64,000 bases of DNA from Acestrorhynchus altus (Eukaryota; Chordata; Actinopteri; Characiformes; Acestrorhynchidae), in contig CM067519.1 in NCBI GenBank assembly GCA_034509495.1, positions 22,014,103 to 22,078,102 of the forward strand, in the 5' to 3' direction. The position numbers and the translations under genes are program-made. This document shows, piece after piece, positions 45,346-57,770 of the stretch. Under the pieces are notes generated by a model, which saw only the letters and a list, made by a program, of their open reading frames with translations, did no database searches and was not told the DNA's origin. Position 1 is the first letter of the stretch. Each line of letters starts with the position of its first letter.

Positions 45346-47689
45346 GTCCTCTGCTAAACCTGCATGCAACAACATTTTCTGGACCATATAGTGTTGATAG
45401 GTGTACAACAATCTTTACAGAATGGGTGCTAGTTTGAAGTATTTGTAGCTCTAGATCAGATGGGGATCCCCAGATCTAGATCTGTGGGGACCACTGGTGG
45501 GCCATGGAGCACTCTCTAGTGGTCTGCAGGCCCATTCTGAGTGTAAAGCAAAGACAATGATTAAGTTGTTAAGACTGAAGTATGTTGTCTGCATAACAGA
45601 ATATCGCAATAAAAACTGTGCATCATGAAAATATCTCGCCCAGCCCTAGCTGAGTGCACATTCTATACAAATGAAAGGCTTGTCCTTACATTTAAGCCAA
45701 GAAACATTTAGGATCTGCAGGTTTTAAGAGTGCATTAGACTGGAATATCTTCACACCAAATGCTTAACTGCTCAGCCTAGTTCTAAACTGATGCTTTTTC
45801 AACAGTGGAGATGGTGCAGTTCCCGGCTGCTACCCAGAGGAGCTCTCCTTCCGCTGCTTGACCATGCTTGTTTGTGCTGATGTATTCAGGTTAAGCCCCC
45901 AGGGCGGTGGCTTCATTGTTTAGTGCCTTTGTACAGCCAAATATGGCCCCATTATGAGGCCAGATGAAGTCTTGTTTGCCTTTGATTTCTACTAGACCGT
46001 GACTGGAATGCTGCAGATGTCAGAGACACACAGCAACGGGCATCATCTGAGTATCTAATACATTCTACGGGCCAATAATGCACTACTTGAACTATATTAC
46101 ATGGCTATTAAGCAGCACCTTGCTCAATCCACTGTCCTCTTCTGACCCTGAGATCATTGAGCAGCATAGGCAACATCTTCAGCTGAAAACACCTGCTTTT
46201 CATCGTAGGTTTTTGGAAGCAAAGATGGGAATATTCTGTAAAATAGATTCTTTGATTACAGAACTGTTCCAGCATATTTCAATGCATAGTAAATTTTATC
46301 TGCTGCATACAGTTGACCTGCACAAACATTTGGACATGTCCTTATTAGACAGAAACAGAAAGCTCACCTCATGTAATTAAGCTTGCAATTTGTGTTACAG
46401 TATCATGGTATATAGTATTTCTCCATTATTGATCTTCTAACCGAAGGAAATTCTACTGCAAGGGGATGAAGGTGGTACACAGACCCTACTACAGTCTCTT
46501 CAGCCAGCTATATGCTTACTGTGAACACTGGATGCAGAGAAGACCCAGACAGGACAAAATCTGGACAAAATTGCATACGAGGACAAAAATGATTAATATT
46601 CTTGTTACAGGTCAAACAACAACGCTAGACTAGAATATGTAACCAGGTGTTTTGGAAGCAGGGAAAGCACTAAATTTAACCGACTTGAGGTATAAATCCA
46701 TAGCCCATGTCTTGCATTCTCATTGGCTGTAGGTTGTCACTGTCACTTCCAGTCACAACACATTTCACACTACTGGAGTGGCCAATATGTCCAAATATCA
46801 AACCTGCTAGATATGTGTTGGGGGCTTACAAGGTGTCACAATTACTTGGCAAGCTCTTGGATCATGGCTTTGAGCAGTTGACACATAGGAACTGAGCAAA
46901 TGCTAGTTTGTCTCTGACCTCAGGCTTTTGGTGGTCATCTCTAAAAACAGACTTTAGGGCTAAAAACATCAACCTGTGGCATTAAAAATGGATAAAACAG
47001 TCCAACCATGATAAGACATTCTTCTATAAGATTTCTCCAACTTATAATGTTTGGCTGATTAAAGTGTGTGTCATTTTATTATAATATTCTATTGGGAGTG
47101 AATTTTCAGTCAACAGGAAGAGGCAGTAGAGATAATGGGGCAAACAGTAAATATTCCTACAGAGGAGAACAGTCACATTTAAAATGACAAATAGTTGATG
47201 CTGTTCAAAAACTGAAAAATGAGTCAGTAGGCAAAAGTTCAAAACAACTCCCTCCAAATGAAAGTAATAAAATAAAATGTAAAGCTTAAAGAGCTTTTCC
47301 TTTATTGTAATCCAGTCTACTATTTCCGTGAGTCTGGGAATCTCTGTTCTTCAGCATGGGTTTATCCATCAGCATTAGCAGGATTAGATGTTTCCGCTGA
47401 GCTTATGGCTTTCAAGCTGCCTTCATTATATTTGCATTCAAGTCATGCATTCTGCTGTAGGTAGTACCCACAAAAAAAATGGCATTTCTTAGGACGTCAG
47501 TAATTGTAGTGTGATTACAGTAATGTGAACTGTAATGTTCTACTCTAATTCATTACTAGACTGTAGTTACATTAATGTATTACTTAGTATCATTACATAG
47601 ACACACCCCCAGCAGTGAAACAGCACCAAGGAACCTTATAATCCCAAAGTGGTTTTAGAAATAAATTAAGTCTGTTGTACAGAAAACAG
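45346..47689. other. Long stretch without a recognised gene
   Basis: Holds an imperfect palindrome at 45,461-45,493 (ggggatccccagatct / agatctgtggggacc), a 'gggaccactggtgggccatg' scrap and otherwise single-copy-looking DNA. Frames at 46,078-46,380 and 46,707-46,895 show no domain. Confidence 0.45.
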
Positions 47690-48245
47690 GATAAATGCCA
47701 CATTTTATTCAATTATTTGAGTTATGTGAATATTTGTCCTTATAAGGACTTTACATCTAAGAAATACTGTTTAAAATCCATCTTGAAAATACAATAATTT
47801 TGATGAATTACTTGTAATGATTAGATGGGCAAGGATATTTATAATAATATGTTACTCATCATACTTGACAGTAGTGCAAATAAAAAAAACAACAATCTGA
47901 ATATCCTTTATTATTTTTGTAATTTATTTATGTATCAATATTATCCCTTCTCAGAACTTTTATTCTGAAATTTGAACACTGTGTAAGCGTAGAAAGTGAG
48001 CAAAAAGCCCCTTCCTTCTAATTTCCCTGTAACCCAATATCTGGGTCAGTGAGGTCATTCTCCCCACCCCTCTCACTGATCAGTCAGAGTCTGTATGTAG
48101 GTTGAACATGTACATGTGGATAAAGCAGTAAACATGCACTAAAAGGCTCTGTTGGCATTTAAACTGGAATGTAATTCAGTTGGAAACAAGTGAATTATAG
48201 CTGTTTTCCAAGCTGAATAATCACTAATCATTTGTCATGCAATGA
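47690..48245 (+). repeat. RepA dispersed repeat, copy 5 (longest contiguous)
   Basis: Has nearly every shared block: 'tccttataaggactttacat', 'cttgtaatgattagatgggc', 'aaggatatttataataatat', 'caatattatcccttctcaga', 'atttgaacactgtgtaagcg', 'gtaacccaatatctgggtca', 'gtgaggtcattctccccacc', 'tcactgatcagtcagagtct', 'gtatgtaggttgaacatgta' and 'cagttggaaacaagtgaatt'. A good reference copy for a consensus. Confidence 0.85.
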
Positions 48246-48888
48246 TGAGACCAACATGGTAAGACAGGGTAAGTCTTCTAGTTTGTTATGATATGTGACG
48301 TATATGTCATGTCATGTTAAATCAGGCGTGCAGGCCTACTGCTAAATGCTTTCATTTGTATGCAGAAGGTTTATTTAGAGGGCTGGAGTGGATCAGAACT
48401 ACTGGACAGTATGACTGGCTGCCTTTCAGCGGGCAGGGATCATAGAAAGTCTTCTGTGTTTGGGAAAATTGTGTGGCTTAAATTCTTTACACTTTAACGC
48501 ATTATAATGAATAAGATCCTGAAAATAAGAGCACCAGGAAAAAGAAAGGCAACACAGCGTGTCAGTATAGGGCCTTTGGTGGCAGAGCTCTCCAGAAAAA
48601 GGCAAATAGTTTGAAATTACATTATTCATTTGCTTTGGAGGCAAATGCTCCATTATTTATAACCTCTGCTTGTGCCCTCAACATGGAATTTTTTCTCCCA
48701 TTTTGCAAATAATCGTTTGAGTTCTACTGGGCAGAGTGCACTGCCAGGGTGAGTGCAAACTAACAGATTTCAATGCAGATGTGTTAAAGTACTTCCAGCT
48801 ACCAAAAAGACTATTATCATGATTCAGCCATATATTAAATATGCTGTAATATGGTAAATTAAATGAAAACACACAGAATAGCGCTATA
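48246..48888. other. No gene recognised
   Basis: Anonymous sequence. Confidence 0.5.
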
Positions 48889-49061
48889 GAGGAACACTGG
48901 TTCTGGAGGCACCCCCACCCTGCATATTTTAGGGCTCTCCCTACTCCCAACACACCTGATTCAACAAATCAGCTCATTAACAAGACCTACAGAGTTCCAT
49001 GGGCTGTTTACAAATGTGCCGGGCAGGGGTGGTTTCAGGAGTAGCACTGAAGAACATTGCC
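48889..49061. mobile_element. Short palindromic miniature element
   Basis: The left end gaggaacactggttctggag + gcacccccaccctgc has an imperfect reverse complement in the right end gggcaggggtggtttcagga + gtagcactgaagaac. The middle 'cacacctgattcaacaaatc' + agctcattaacaag is shared with 23,340-23,375. Confidence 0.7.
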
Positions 49062-49439
49062 ATCGATGTCTGGAGAATTAATTGTTTTTGTTCAAAGGTA
49101 AAGAAACCCCCCCTTTCAATTATGTAGTTTGAAGGTGGGAGGGATGTTAAAAAAAACTGCAACTGCCCTGGGGTGGATGTATTTTGCAGAAGGTGATCTC
49201 TACATCAATGGATGTCATTAATGTTAAATGGGGGATTCTCTATGATGTTATGGTGTTTTTGCTGGGTATTATACTGAGAGAATGATCGGTAATAATGCTA
49301 AAAAGGGGAAAAAGGCAATAAAGAGGACACAATGCTGTTCTAATATCATATCATTTGACATATATACTACTAAATGGCACTTTAGTAGGTAAATGTGAAT
49401 TCACCATTAAGTAATGGGTTCAAAGTCAAAGTCAGCCCG
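49062..49439. other. No gene recognised
   Basis: Anonymous sequence. Confidence 0.5.
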
Positions 49440-49730
49440 TGGGGGTGCACATGGTGGTGGTATTTCCACATGAAATCACTCCTCATGTGTTGTGCCCAGA
49501 AAGAATGGCAGTGGGTCATCTTCGTTGACAAGTTCCAATTTTGTCTTGTCTGAGATTAATCTATGATTGGAGCCATGTGGGTCAGCGCTAAGATCAACAT
49601 TTTCTTCTCACACATACAAAATGCCTGGTGTCATGGTGTGGGGTGCAAATCTGAATGAGGCCAGATCACCTGTGGTCTTCATTACAGGCACTTTCTATCA
49701 AAGAGGTCCTGTGATGTTTATCTCTTTCAC
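49440..49730 (+). pseudogene. Tc1-type transposase fragment
   Basis: Plus-strand frames show EWQWVIFVDKFQFCL (about 49,505-49,550; the expected SDESRF is altered to VDKFQF) and MPGVMVWGANLNEARSPVVF then ITGTF (about 49,621-49,695). A frameshift or small gap separates the two. Second and third catalytic motifs are absent. Motif spelling groups it with 30.05, 55.4-55.9 and 63.8 kb. Confidence 0.75.
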
Positions 49731-51547
49731 ATGATCACCTCTATAATTTTATTTCTGTGTTTTTGTCCATGGTCCCCTGAGAAAATTACACACACAATTA
49801 CCTGCTGTTTTCCACAAACTTCATTGTCTGGTCAGTTTAGTCTTGTCTGGATATACATCTCTGTGTTTTTCCAGGCAGATGTCACCTCATGTTGTAAAAA
49901 ATAATGTTTTTAGCTGTATGTAATCTCTGAGAGCTCGTCCAGTGGCTATTAAACACTTTCCAAATTGTTAAACAAAAAGTTTCTGAAACCAAAATGAAAT
50001 CAGACTCTCTTTGTTTGATTGCAGCTGTGAATGTGATATCATACATACTAAAATGATTCAGTCTTTTTTTCAGTTTATTTTATTGCTGTCTGGATGTGAG
50101 TGTTTTATTATTGAAGATCACATTAGGAATATTGCTAAATTGCATCACTTAAAATCAGATAATGTTATCTTTAAAGTCGCCCCCCCTGAGAAACTAATAC
50201 GGTCTGAACAGGGCTGTAGATGACCAGGAGTGTCGCCTGGCCAGGGCTTCCAGGGCTATAGCCTGGAATATTTTTTAACAAGCCCTGCACCTTATAACAT
50301 CAATCCCTTTCCCGACCCCGCAATCTAATCTAACCACAATACAAAAGTGAAAATTACTGCCTGGGGAATGGAAGTGACTGCCAGGGACCCTCACATTAAC
50401 ACCCCCCAGTTGAACAAAGCCCCTTATGGACTGAACTCGGTGTCCCCACGCAGACTTTGTTGCAAGGATTATGTATATTGCACTGGTTTCTTTATTGTCT
50501 TTGTTGTTAGTTAACACATGTATAGAAAAAAGAAAGCTTTATTTCCTAATTGACTGATTAAAAATCCAAATAATTATTATTTTTTTCTTTCAACAACAGA
50601 TAGTAAATAATAAAAAAAACAATGATGGTCATTTGTCAGTTGTCTACACCAGTTTGTTTAATAAATTATAAATATAGCATTTTGTGGAGTATGTTATTAT
50701 ATAATTTATATTTTTATTCACGTGTTTAATACAGTTCTCTATTTCTCAAATAGAAAAAATAAACAAGTAACAAAGGGGCTGATATTAATTTATATGATCA
50801 TTAAGATCCAACTAATCCTGCCAATTTTGCCATTTCACTGATAAGGTCTAAAGCTTCCATAATTGCAGTTCAAAAGTTCAACAGATACAATTTAATGAAT
50901 TATTAATGAATTCATTTTAGTGTGCAGAAAGTGTTAAAGTCATGCACATGTTCGTGTGCACTTCCTTCCTGTGGAGCATAAAAGCAGGATTCAGTATCAC
51001 TGCACATTTACTAAAGGCCTTTGAGCTGAGTAATAGCTGTAACTCCAGTTCACTGCTGAAGACATTGTCACCACCACTAGAAGTGACTGATTGCACCATG
51101 AAACACCCATAATGATAAATTCCATTTGCTCAATGGCGGTATGGTGTTCCAAATGAACCTCCTGTCTCTTTTGAGCCGCTGCGCTCTCAGATTTGTCTTC
51201 ACGCGGTGCTCGTCCCGTTGCAGGGCTTTTGAGCACAGTTCATTTGCACTGATGACTCATACAGAGCTGTTTGTTCAGTCCTCTGTCAAAGTCTTGTCTC
51301 TGTACTACTGAATTCCTGCCATAATGAAGATTAATAGTGCTGCTCTTTCCCATTTAAATTGTGATCTTAACCAGATAAATTGGCAGGGGCTTGGTCTGCT
51401 GGTGTGTATGAGCTTCTCTCTGCACAGTCAATGTCTCCTGCCTGGGAAGTGCTGTCATCAGGTTCTGAGAAAGTGCCCCGGAGGCCATTTCCTTCTCACT
51501 CTTGTTCGCCCTCTGTCTTTCTTTCGGCGTATCTTTTGGTCAGTTTC

Positions 51548-51548
<1 letters not shown>
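49731..51548. other. No gene recognised
   Basis: Anonymous, AT-rich from 50,520 to 50,900. Frames at 50,917-51,311 on both strands overlap and show no domain. Confidence 0.45.

Positions 51549-51631
<83 letters not shown>
51549..51631 (+). repeat. (CT)n microsatellite
   Basis: About 41 CT units with one A interruption. Ser/Leu-repeat frames across it are artefacts. Confidence 0.97.
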
Positions 51632-51634
<3 letters not shown>

Positions 51635-51889
51635 AAGTCCTTCATCCACTTTGGCAGAAGCAGAGAGATAAAGAGGCAGGATAAGCAGGATTCATGAGAC
51701 TCTTAGGATTTCTCTTTTTCAACACAACAGTTGAGCCAGACACACGACCACATGGACAGTGGGTTCCACCAAACCAAGGTTACATTATTTTGTGCAAAGG
51801 AACTTTTCCTATTACGTTTCCAATAATCACCTTCAAAGAACACTGTAAAAGAGGAGGTTCGTTTTCTTTAATGCTATATCAAGAAATGG

Positions 51890-53585
51890 CACCAATGTTC
51901 CACCCATGGTCAATGAGAATGCATGCATCCTGGTCATATTCAGTGAGGCTCCAACATCTCAACAACCAATGAATATACAACGTTTCAGGACTCTGAATGG
52001 CTCAGCAGACTAAGGTGCAGACACTATGGCTTGAGCATTGAGGATTGGCCACGATCTCCTGTCACTTCCACTGTGAAGCTGGGGCAGGGCATCTGGCTTT
52101 TTCTTCTGATTAGTTGGCTGTCTGGTGATGCTGCATTGGTGGCAATTTGAAAAGAGGTGGAGGAGGTGGTTGGGCTCACCATCATAGTGTCCAGAGTGTG
52201 TCGGGATCCTTGCAAGTGATGGGGATGAATTAAATGGCATTACTAAATTGGAAGATATTCAACTTAAATATAACCAGCTAACGAGGTTACACAGTCCAAA
52301 TGATAGTCAATTATGATGAGGTCCCGACTGTAGCTAATGAGGATACACAATCTATGTCCCAAAACGTAGGTTTTCTTAGCCACTACTTAGTGATGTCATT
52401 GATCAACGAAACCCTAGTGACTACGGGGTGAGCATACATACCTGGAGCAGTAGGCAGTGGCAGTAGCTGGTGGTTAGGTGGTTGAGATTTGCTCAAAGGT
52501 GCCTCAGGTGTCAATGCTGATGATGGAAAGCACTGTTCCTACACATCCCCCAACCAACACATCCTGCCACTCCAACAGATCAAACCTTCCAATCCCAAGT
52601 TCACTTTGCATATTGTTTCGACTATGGCTGATCAGGATCAGAGAGTACAAGAGCTGCTCAGAGATTCCAAGCCCACAATCTTAGCCAATCAGAATGCAAC
52701 ATTAACAAAGATGTAAGTTCTACTCATAGCCAATAGGAATACATGCTACAGCCAGTCAGGAAACAGCTCAATCACAGCCATTGAGAATGCAAGGTTCTTG
52801 TATTCTATTCCCAAAAGAATACAATGACATAATTACATCCAATTAGAGATCAATGTCTCAGTCAAAGGCAATAAGGATGAAATATCCCATAGCTAAAAGT
52901 CATGTCTTAACAAATAAAAGATCTCTGTTATAGCCAATGAGGAGACAACAGTGCCTAATTGTTGCTGATGAGGAAGCGATATCTTAAATATAGAATATAT
53001 CCTATTCGTAGCTAATAAGGTTATATGGTCAAATCACAACCAGAGAGGATGCATGTTATAAATGACAGCCAGTAAATATGATCTAATGAGGATACAACTA
53101 ATTACAATTCAAGGTCCATTCATAATCAATAAGGATACAATGTCCCACAGCCAACAGTCCTGCCAGTAAACACCACCTTTGTGATGTCAACAGGAATCAA
53201 ACCAAAGCCCAAATCATAGCCAGTAAGATTGCATTGTCTATATTGGCAGATAAAGAGGAAAGAAGGTTCTTGTCATAGGCAGTGGCGATAGGTCACATGT
53301 CCATGTTGCTTTGTGGTCAATCGTGGTGTTGCAGGATGTTCTGGATATTCTCCAGTGCAGTTCCTTTGACTCACACATAGTGCTCAGAGTGTAGGGAACA
53401 TAAAGGTACTGCTTTTGGCCTCTGAAGATGGGAATACAGTCTCAACTATAGTCAGTAGTCATACAGGCCCCAATTATAGCCAATAAAGACACAGCCCCCC
53501 CAGTCATAAAGCAATAATAATCCAATCAATGTGGATAATATTCCAGTCACAGCTAATAAGGATACAGCATCTCAGACTTAAATGG
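51890..53585 (+). repeat. Degenerate CCAAT-type minisatellite, 1.7 kb
   Basis: A recurrent word close to agccaatgaggatacaatgt appears about twenty times: for example gtcaatgagaatgca (51,911), gctaatgaggatacac (52,334), gccaatcagaatgca (52,684), gccaataggaatac (52,729), gccattgagaatgca (52,778), gccaatgaggagaca (52,934), gctaataaggttat (53,012), tctaatgaggatacaac (53,082), atcaataaggatacaa (53,126), gccaataaagacacag (53,478) and gctaataaggatacag (53,552). Units vary from about 25 to 50 bases. No protein frame follows the period. A SINE interrupts it at 51,991-52,245. Confidence 0.75.
51991..52245 (+). mobile_element. tRNA-derived SINE inserted in the minisatellite
   Basis: Head 'tggctcagcagactaaggtg' with 'cagacactatggcttgagc', body 'gaagctggggcagggcatct', 'tgattagttggctgtctggt' and 'gatgctgcattggtggcaat', end 'ggtggttgggctcaccatca' and 'gtgtcgggatccttgc'. 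I recognise this as a tRNA-type fish SINE, decayed at the B box. Minisatellite words occur on both sides. Confidence 0.7.
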
Positions 53586-55379
53586 GTGAAAACAAAGCTC
53601 TGCATTTGTAGAATACATTATCATTCAATATGTTAGAGCACATTTCCAAGCATTTTATTCCCAACAGTACAAAGAGTACAAAACCTAGCCTACAGTGAGC
53701 TTTCACCACTGCTCCATACAGCAGTATATTTCATCCTCAGGGCAATGGTGCGTTTTTCACATGGACTGCAAGGATAAGTACTGATCTAGCAGCGCTGAAA
53801 AAGACTGTGTTATTATTTCATTCTGAGAAGAAACCCAAACTATGGAGTGTTTCATCACCGTTTTATAATATTGTAGTTGTAAGAAAGCAGGAGGATGAGT
53901 GAGAACTCAACTAAAAAGAACAAGAGGTCCCTGGTGGTCCTTTGGCTACAGCACTGTACATAATGCAAACATGCTACAATTCCAACCCAGCTGTGATATC
54001 GTGCAGGAGTCCTGGGGGAATGCAGTTGGCCTAGTACCCGCCCCCCTCCCCACCACAACCCTGCACAGTGATATAATATAATCGTGTGATAGAGTTGAGT
54101 GTTTCAAAAAATGGCTTGAAATGCATAGCAACTGACTTAAAGGCACACTAGAGGTAACTGATGCAGCATTTGTCTCTCTGGATTTGTAATATTTGTCATG
54201 TGATCAGAGGAATTCATAACGTGAATAGCTAGTATCTAAATTTTGAATGGCTGAGCAACCCCTAGCAACCCTGCTGCAACACCAACATCCTTCTTGCCCC
54301 TCCTCCTTTCCCCACACACTGGTTCTATAGGAGTGGCCACTGGTCGTTAAGTGGACTCTGTTGAAAAACAGCATAATATCAAGTTATCTAGCTTTGATTG
54401 TGGCCGACCATGAAAAACATCACTACAGACATGACCCTATTAAAAATCACTAGTATGGTGTTAACATGCAGGCTACAGGCCTCGCTACCATGGCGTTAGT
54501 TAGTCAGATCTTCTTAGCATTGCTTTTAATCCCAGGCTCCTTGGCTTGATGGGACACGTACCTTAGTGAATTATTTAATTTCGGCCATGATTTAAGCACT
54601 CTTCTCACAATGTAATAAATACAATAGATTAGAATAGCATTGTAATATATAAACCTTTATACAGTTTATATTTTTGACATAAGATATATGTTTTGTCACT
54701 GACAAGATAAATTTTGTTGAATAGATTTGTTGACTAACGTGTAAAAAAAGGTGATAGATTAATTGATGGAAAATGAGTTGTTAGTGGCAGCCCTACTTCA
54801 ATGCATGTTCTCTGATGGGTTTCTTCCACCTCCCTTTAACACATGAGCTGTCTGAAACTGTGTTTCAGACCTATATTCACTCTATAGTGTACTTCATTGG
54901 GGTTCCACTATATTGTAGTGCAATGCACTGTGACAATCCCACTATGCACTGTAATGTATAGTGTACCAACAATGTAAACTAATGTTTACTCAGAGCTTCT
55001 CTGAAGACGTATGATGTATGCAACACCATCTACTGTCACACAGTAACGAGCTCACAGGCATATCAAGGTGTCCCAAATCCGTTATTACCTTGTTGAATTC
55101 TGTTGAAGTGATCTGGATTTTCACATGTAACAGAACAGTTTTGGACACATGGTAGGTGAACTGGTTACTCTAAATCTCCTGTATGTGAAAATGACTGGTG
55201 CTCTATCCAGGGGTTATTCCTTCCTTGTGACACCCAGAAGGAAGAGCCAGACTGCAATGCTATTTGGGAGATAAGGTTCCCAGAAACAAAATATTGTTAA
55301 AATTGATACTGATAAAATCAATATTTATTGAGCTGCACATGCAGAAGTAGTGGTGTTGGGTATCATGCAACATGCCAGA
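53586..55379. other. No gene recognised
   Basis: Anonymous. A pair of cctagcaaccct words (54,250-54,270) recalls the minisatellite at 0.95-1.4 kb. Frames at 53,855-54,146 overlap on both strands without motifs. Confidence 0.45.
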
Positions 55380-55960
55380 CATCTCAGAATGGAGTGGTGG
55401 AGGTTCCAAATGGTGTCCAAATGGTGGTTCCTACAGATTTTTTCGGGAAGGGGTGGAGTGTTAACAGTGCGTCCAACAGAATCCAACACGTTTTCAGATG
55501 TGAATAGGTCTGTAGATACAACTGGCTATTACGTAGTATCTGTTTCTTCAAGGCAAGCTCTTGAGATGGCAGCAGTATGCAGATGAGTGTTGACCTATTG
55601 CACACCAGAGGGTTTGTCCAGAAAAAGGTAGAGCCACTGGTTGCAGGAGCTCATTAACATAATGTTGGGCTGTCAAAGTGCCTGTACTGAAGACCATGAC
55701 GGGTGTACTGCACACCAGGCCTTCTGGACGTGTGATTTGTGATGACAAACCATTGATCTTGGCGCTGTCCATGGTGCCTGCACACATGGTTACCTTGGCC
55801 ATCTTCACCAAGGCTAACCAACTGAAGATGTCCTGCTGTCATTCTCAGTGACTCATGACAGTCTGGAAAGACACAACTGCAGTCATGCAGTGCAGTAAAT
55901 GCAAACATTTTAATAATGCAAACCGAACGAGCATTAGCTTGATTTGTGTACATTTGTGTT
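55380..55960 (-). pseudogene. Tc1-type transposase pseudogene
   Basis: On the minus strand: ESLRMTAGHLQ (about 55,820-55,855), GQRQDQWFVI and SRRPGVQ (about 55,705-55,775), PVMVFSTGTLTAQHYVNELL with QPVALPF (about 55,630-55,710), then, after a frameshift, a segment corresponding to FQQDNARPHTA in which the aspartate codon is a stop (about 55,570-55,605). The last 190 bases toward 55,380 are too decayed to place the third catalytic residue. Multiple shifts and stops; inactive. Confidence 0.75.
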
Positions 55961-56635
55961 AGGAGTTCATTTCTCAGGTGGCTGAAGGGGAGCAGCTATT
56001 AACTTAGTAACAGATTAGTTGCAAAAACAAAATTACTGCTTCATAGGATTGCTTTTAATCCAAACTCCTATTTCCCCAACAAACAAGCAGCACATTTCAG
56101 AAGCATTTGTCTGATTCATTATTTGCTTCCCTGTATGCATGCAGCATTAGGAGTAAAATCCAAAATGTTTGGCCTGCTGGGTAATCTCAAGAGAGGAGAG
56201 ATAAAGCAGCTTTAGCAAGCTTCTTTCTGCCACGAAGGAGCGTGATACAGGCTTAATCTCTGGGGATGGAATAAAATCTTTTCAGATTTAACAGCAATTA
56301 GAGTCCAGCATCAGATATCCTTTAAAGCTGTGTGTTCATTCAGAAAGAGAGCCACAATGTAATCACAGAGCTGTCCAGACAAAAACATGGGACAGCATGG
56401 AAGGATTAGTTGGCCAATAAAAGACATTTGAATCAACACTGATGCTAAAATAACACTGGTTTTCAAATCTGTTATTTCCTAGGTGTACAAATATGGTGAT
56501 TTGCATTAGTATCAATTTATACGGCTTACTCATATAAAATGCATTTTGAGCAGTTTTAGGAATGTAGGCCATATTAGGCTGGAATACTGATAATCGTGTT
56601 GTGGAATTAAATGAAAAAAAAATCACTGCTCATCA
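55961..56635. other. No gene recognised; single-copy-looking
   Basis: 56,040-56,340 has no repeat signature and carries TAATCC and ATTA words; see findings. Confidence 0.45.
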
Positions 56636-57200
56636 CATATAGGCCCAAATGTCTGTGGACACCCCTATTATTTTTATTGTTATTATATTCAGATACGTTA
56701 CAATGCACCCATTGCCGACACAGATGTGCAAATGCACACATACACAGGTTGTCTAGTCCCTCTAGAGTACTGCCAATACTGTAGAATAAAAATCTCTGGA
56801 GCAGATTCACATGAAACTGTTGGCACCATGCCTAATGCAAAGTGTGGGCTAGAGGGGTATAAAGACCTCCCAAGCATTGAGCTGTGGAGCAGTGGAACTA
56901 TGTTCTCTGGAGTGATGCTCCATCCTGTATTTTTAGGATGAGTTCGGGGGTTTGGGATGAGGAGGGGACGTGATCACCCAACATTCTGACCTTAATAAGG
57001 CTCACAACCTTAATAACGCTTGTCACCGAATGCCATAAAATCCTCACAGTAACGCTGCAAAATCAACTGTCCTTTCTTGGACAAATAGAATGTCTTCTTC
57101 GAACAGTTGAGACAGTTACTTCAACAAAAACAGGATAAACTCTTTTTAGGACTCCTGATTTAAAAAAAACAGTGAATTAGTTGATGTCCCAATACTTGAC
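56636..57200 (+). mobile_element. Tc1-derived miniature element, nearly complete copy
   Basis: Starts with catataggcccaaatgtctg + tggacacccc and runs through 'gcacccattgccgacacaga', 'tgtgcaaatgcacacataca', 'gttggcaccatgcctaatgc', 'gggctagaggggtataaaga', 'cattgagctgtggagcagtg', 'ctatgttctctggagtgatg' and 'aatgccataaaatcctcaca' to 'gatgtcccaatacttg', where the terminal repeat is cut off. At that point the next element begins. Sub-words derive from a Tc1 transposase gene after internal deletion. No usable frame. Confidence 0.8.
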
Positions 57201-57656
57201 CGCTCCTGGGGAGGGTAAAAATGGTCTTGCTTTTCTTCTATTTGTACACAAACTGTGGATGGGTGAAGTCCAAACTTAAAGATGGTTCTGGAACGTTTTC
57301 CAGTCTGATGAGCATCAATAACTCTTCTTCAGAGCTCCTCAGAGATCTCCGTTGTTCGTGTTGTACTTCCACAAATGTGTTGTGAAGAACAGACATTGGA
57401 TTCCCGTTCTTTACATAAAACACTCACTTACATCTGATTTTCTCCCATTGACTGAAAACCCCTGAATCCAATTTCACCTTCAAGTGATCTGCTAATCCTA
57501 AAGAGTCACATACTTTTGCCAATCACTAATTTTAAGACTTAAAATGATTTTTAACTTAACTTCTTGTAATCTGATGAAGATTTAGGTGAAATTTATGCAG
57601 ACATATAGAAAATTCTGAAGGATTCACAAACTTTCAAGCACCAATCACTGTACAAT
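57201..57656 (-). mobile_element. Tc1-type element, 5' end with transposase N-terminal remnant
   Basis: Reading on the minus strand from 57,656: terminal repeat 'cagtgattggtgcttgaaag' + tttgtgaatcc, then 'tgcataaatttcacctaaat', 'ttggcaaaagtatgtgactc', 'aggattagcagatcacttga', then coding remnant 'tctgaggagctctgaagaag', 'ttgatgctcatcagactgga', 'catccacagtttgtgtacaa', stopping at 'taccctccccaggagcggtc' (57,201). This is the DNA-binding N terminus of the transposase whose core is at 14,815-15,065. The rest is missing. Confidence 0.8.
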
Positions 57657-57663
57657 GTGCCAA

Positions 57664-57666
<3 letters not shown>

Positions 57667-57705
<39 letters not shown>

Positions 57706-57711
57706 TATTCG

Positions 57712-57768
<57 letters not shown>
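57667..57768 (+). repeat. (AT)n and (GT)n compound microsatellite
   Basis: AT units at 57,667-57,702, a short attcatattc spacer, then TA and 24 GT units (57,721-57,768). It lies ten bases beyond the Tc1 terminal repeat. Confidence 0.97.
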
Positions 57769-57770
<2 letters not shown>

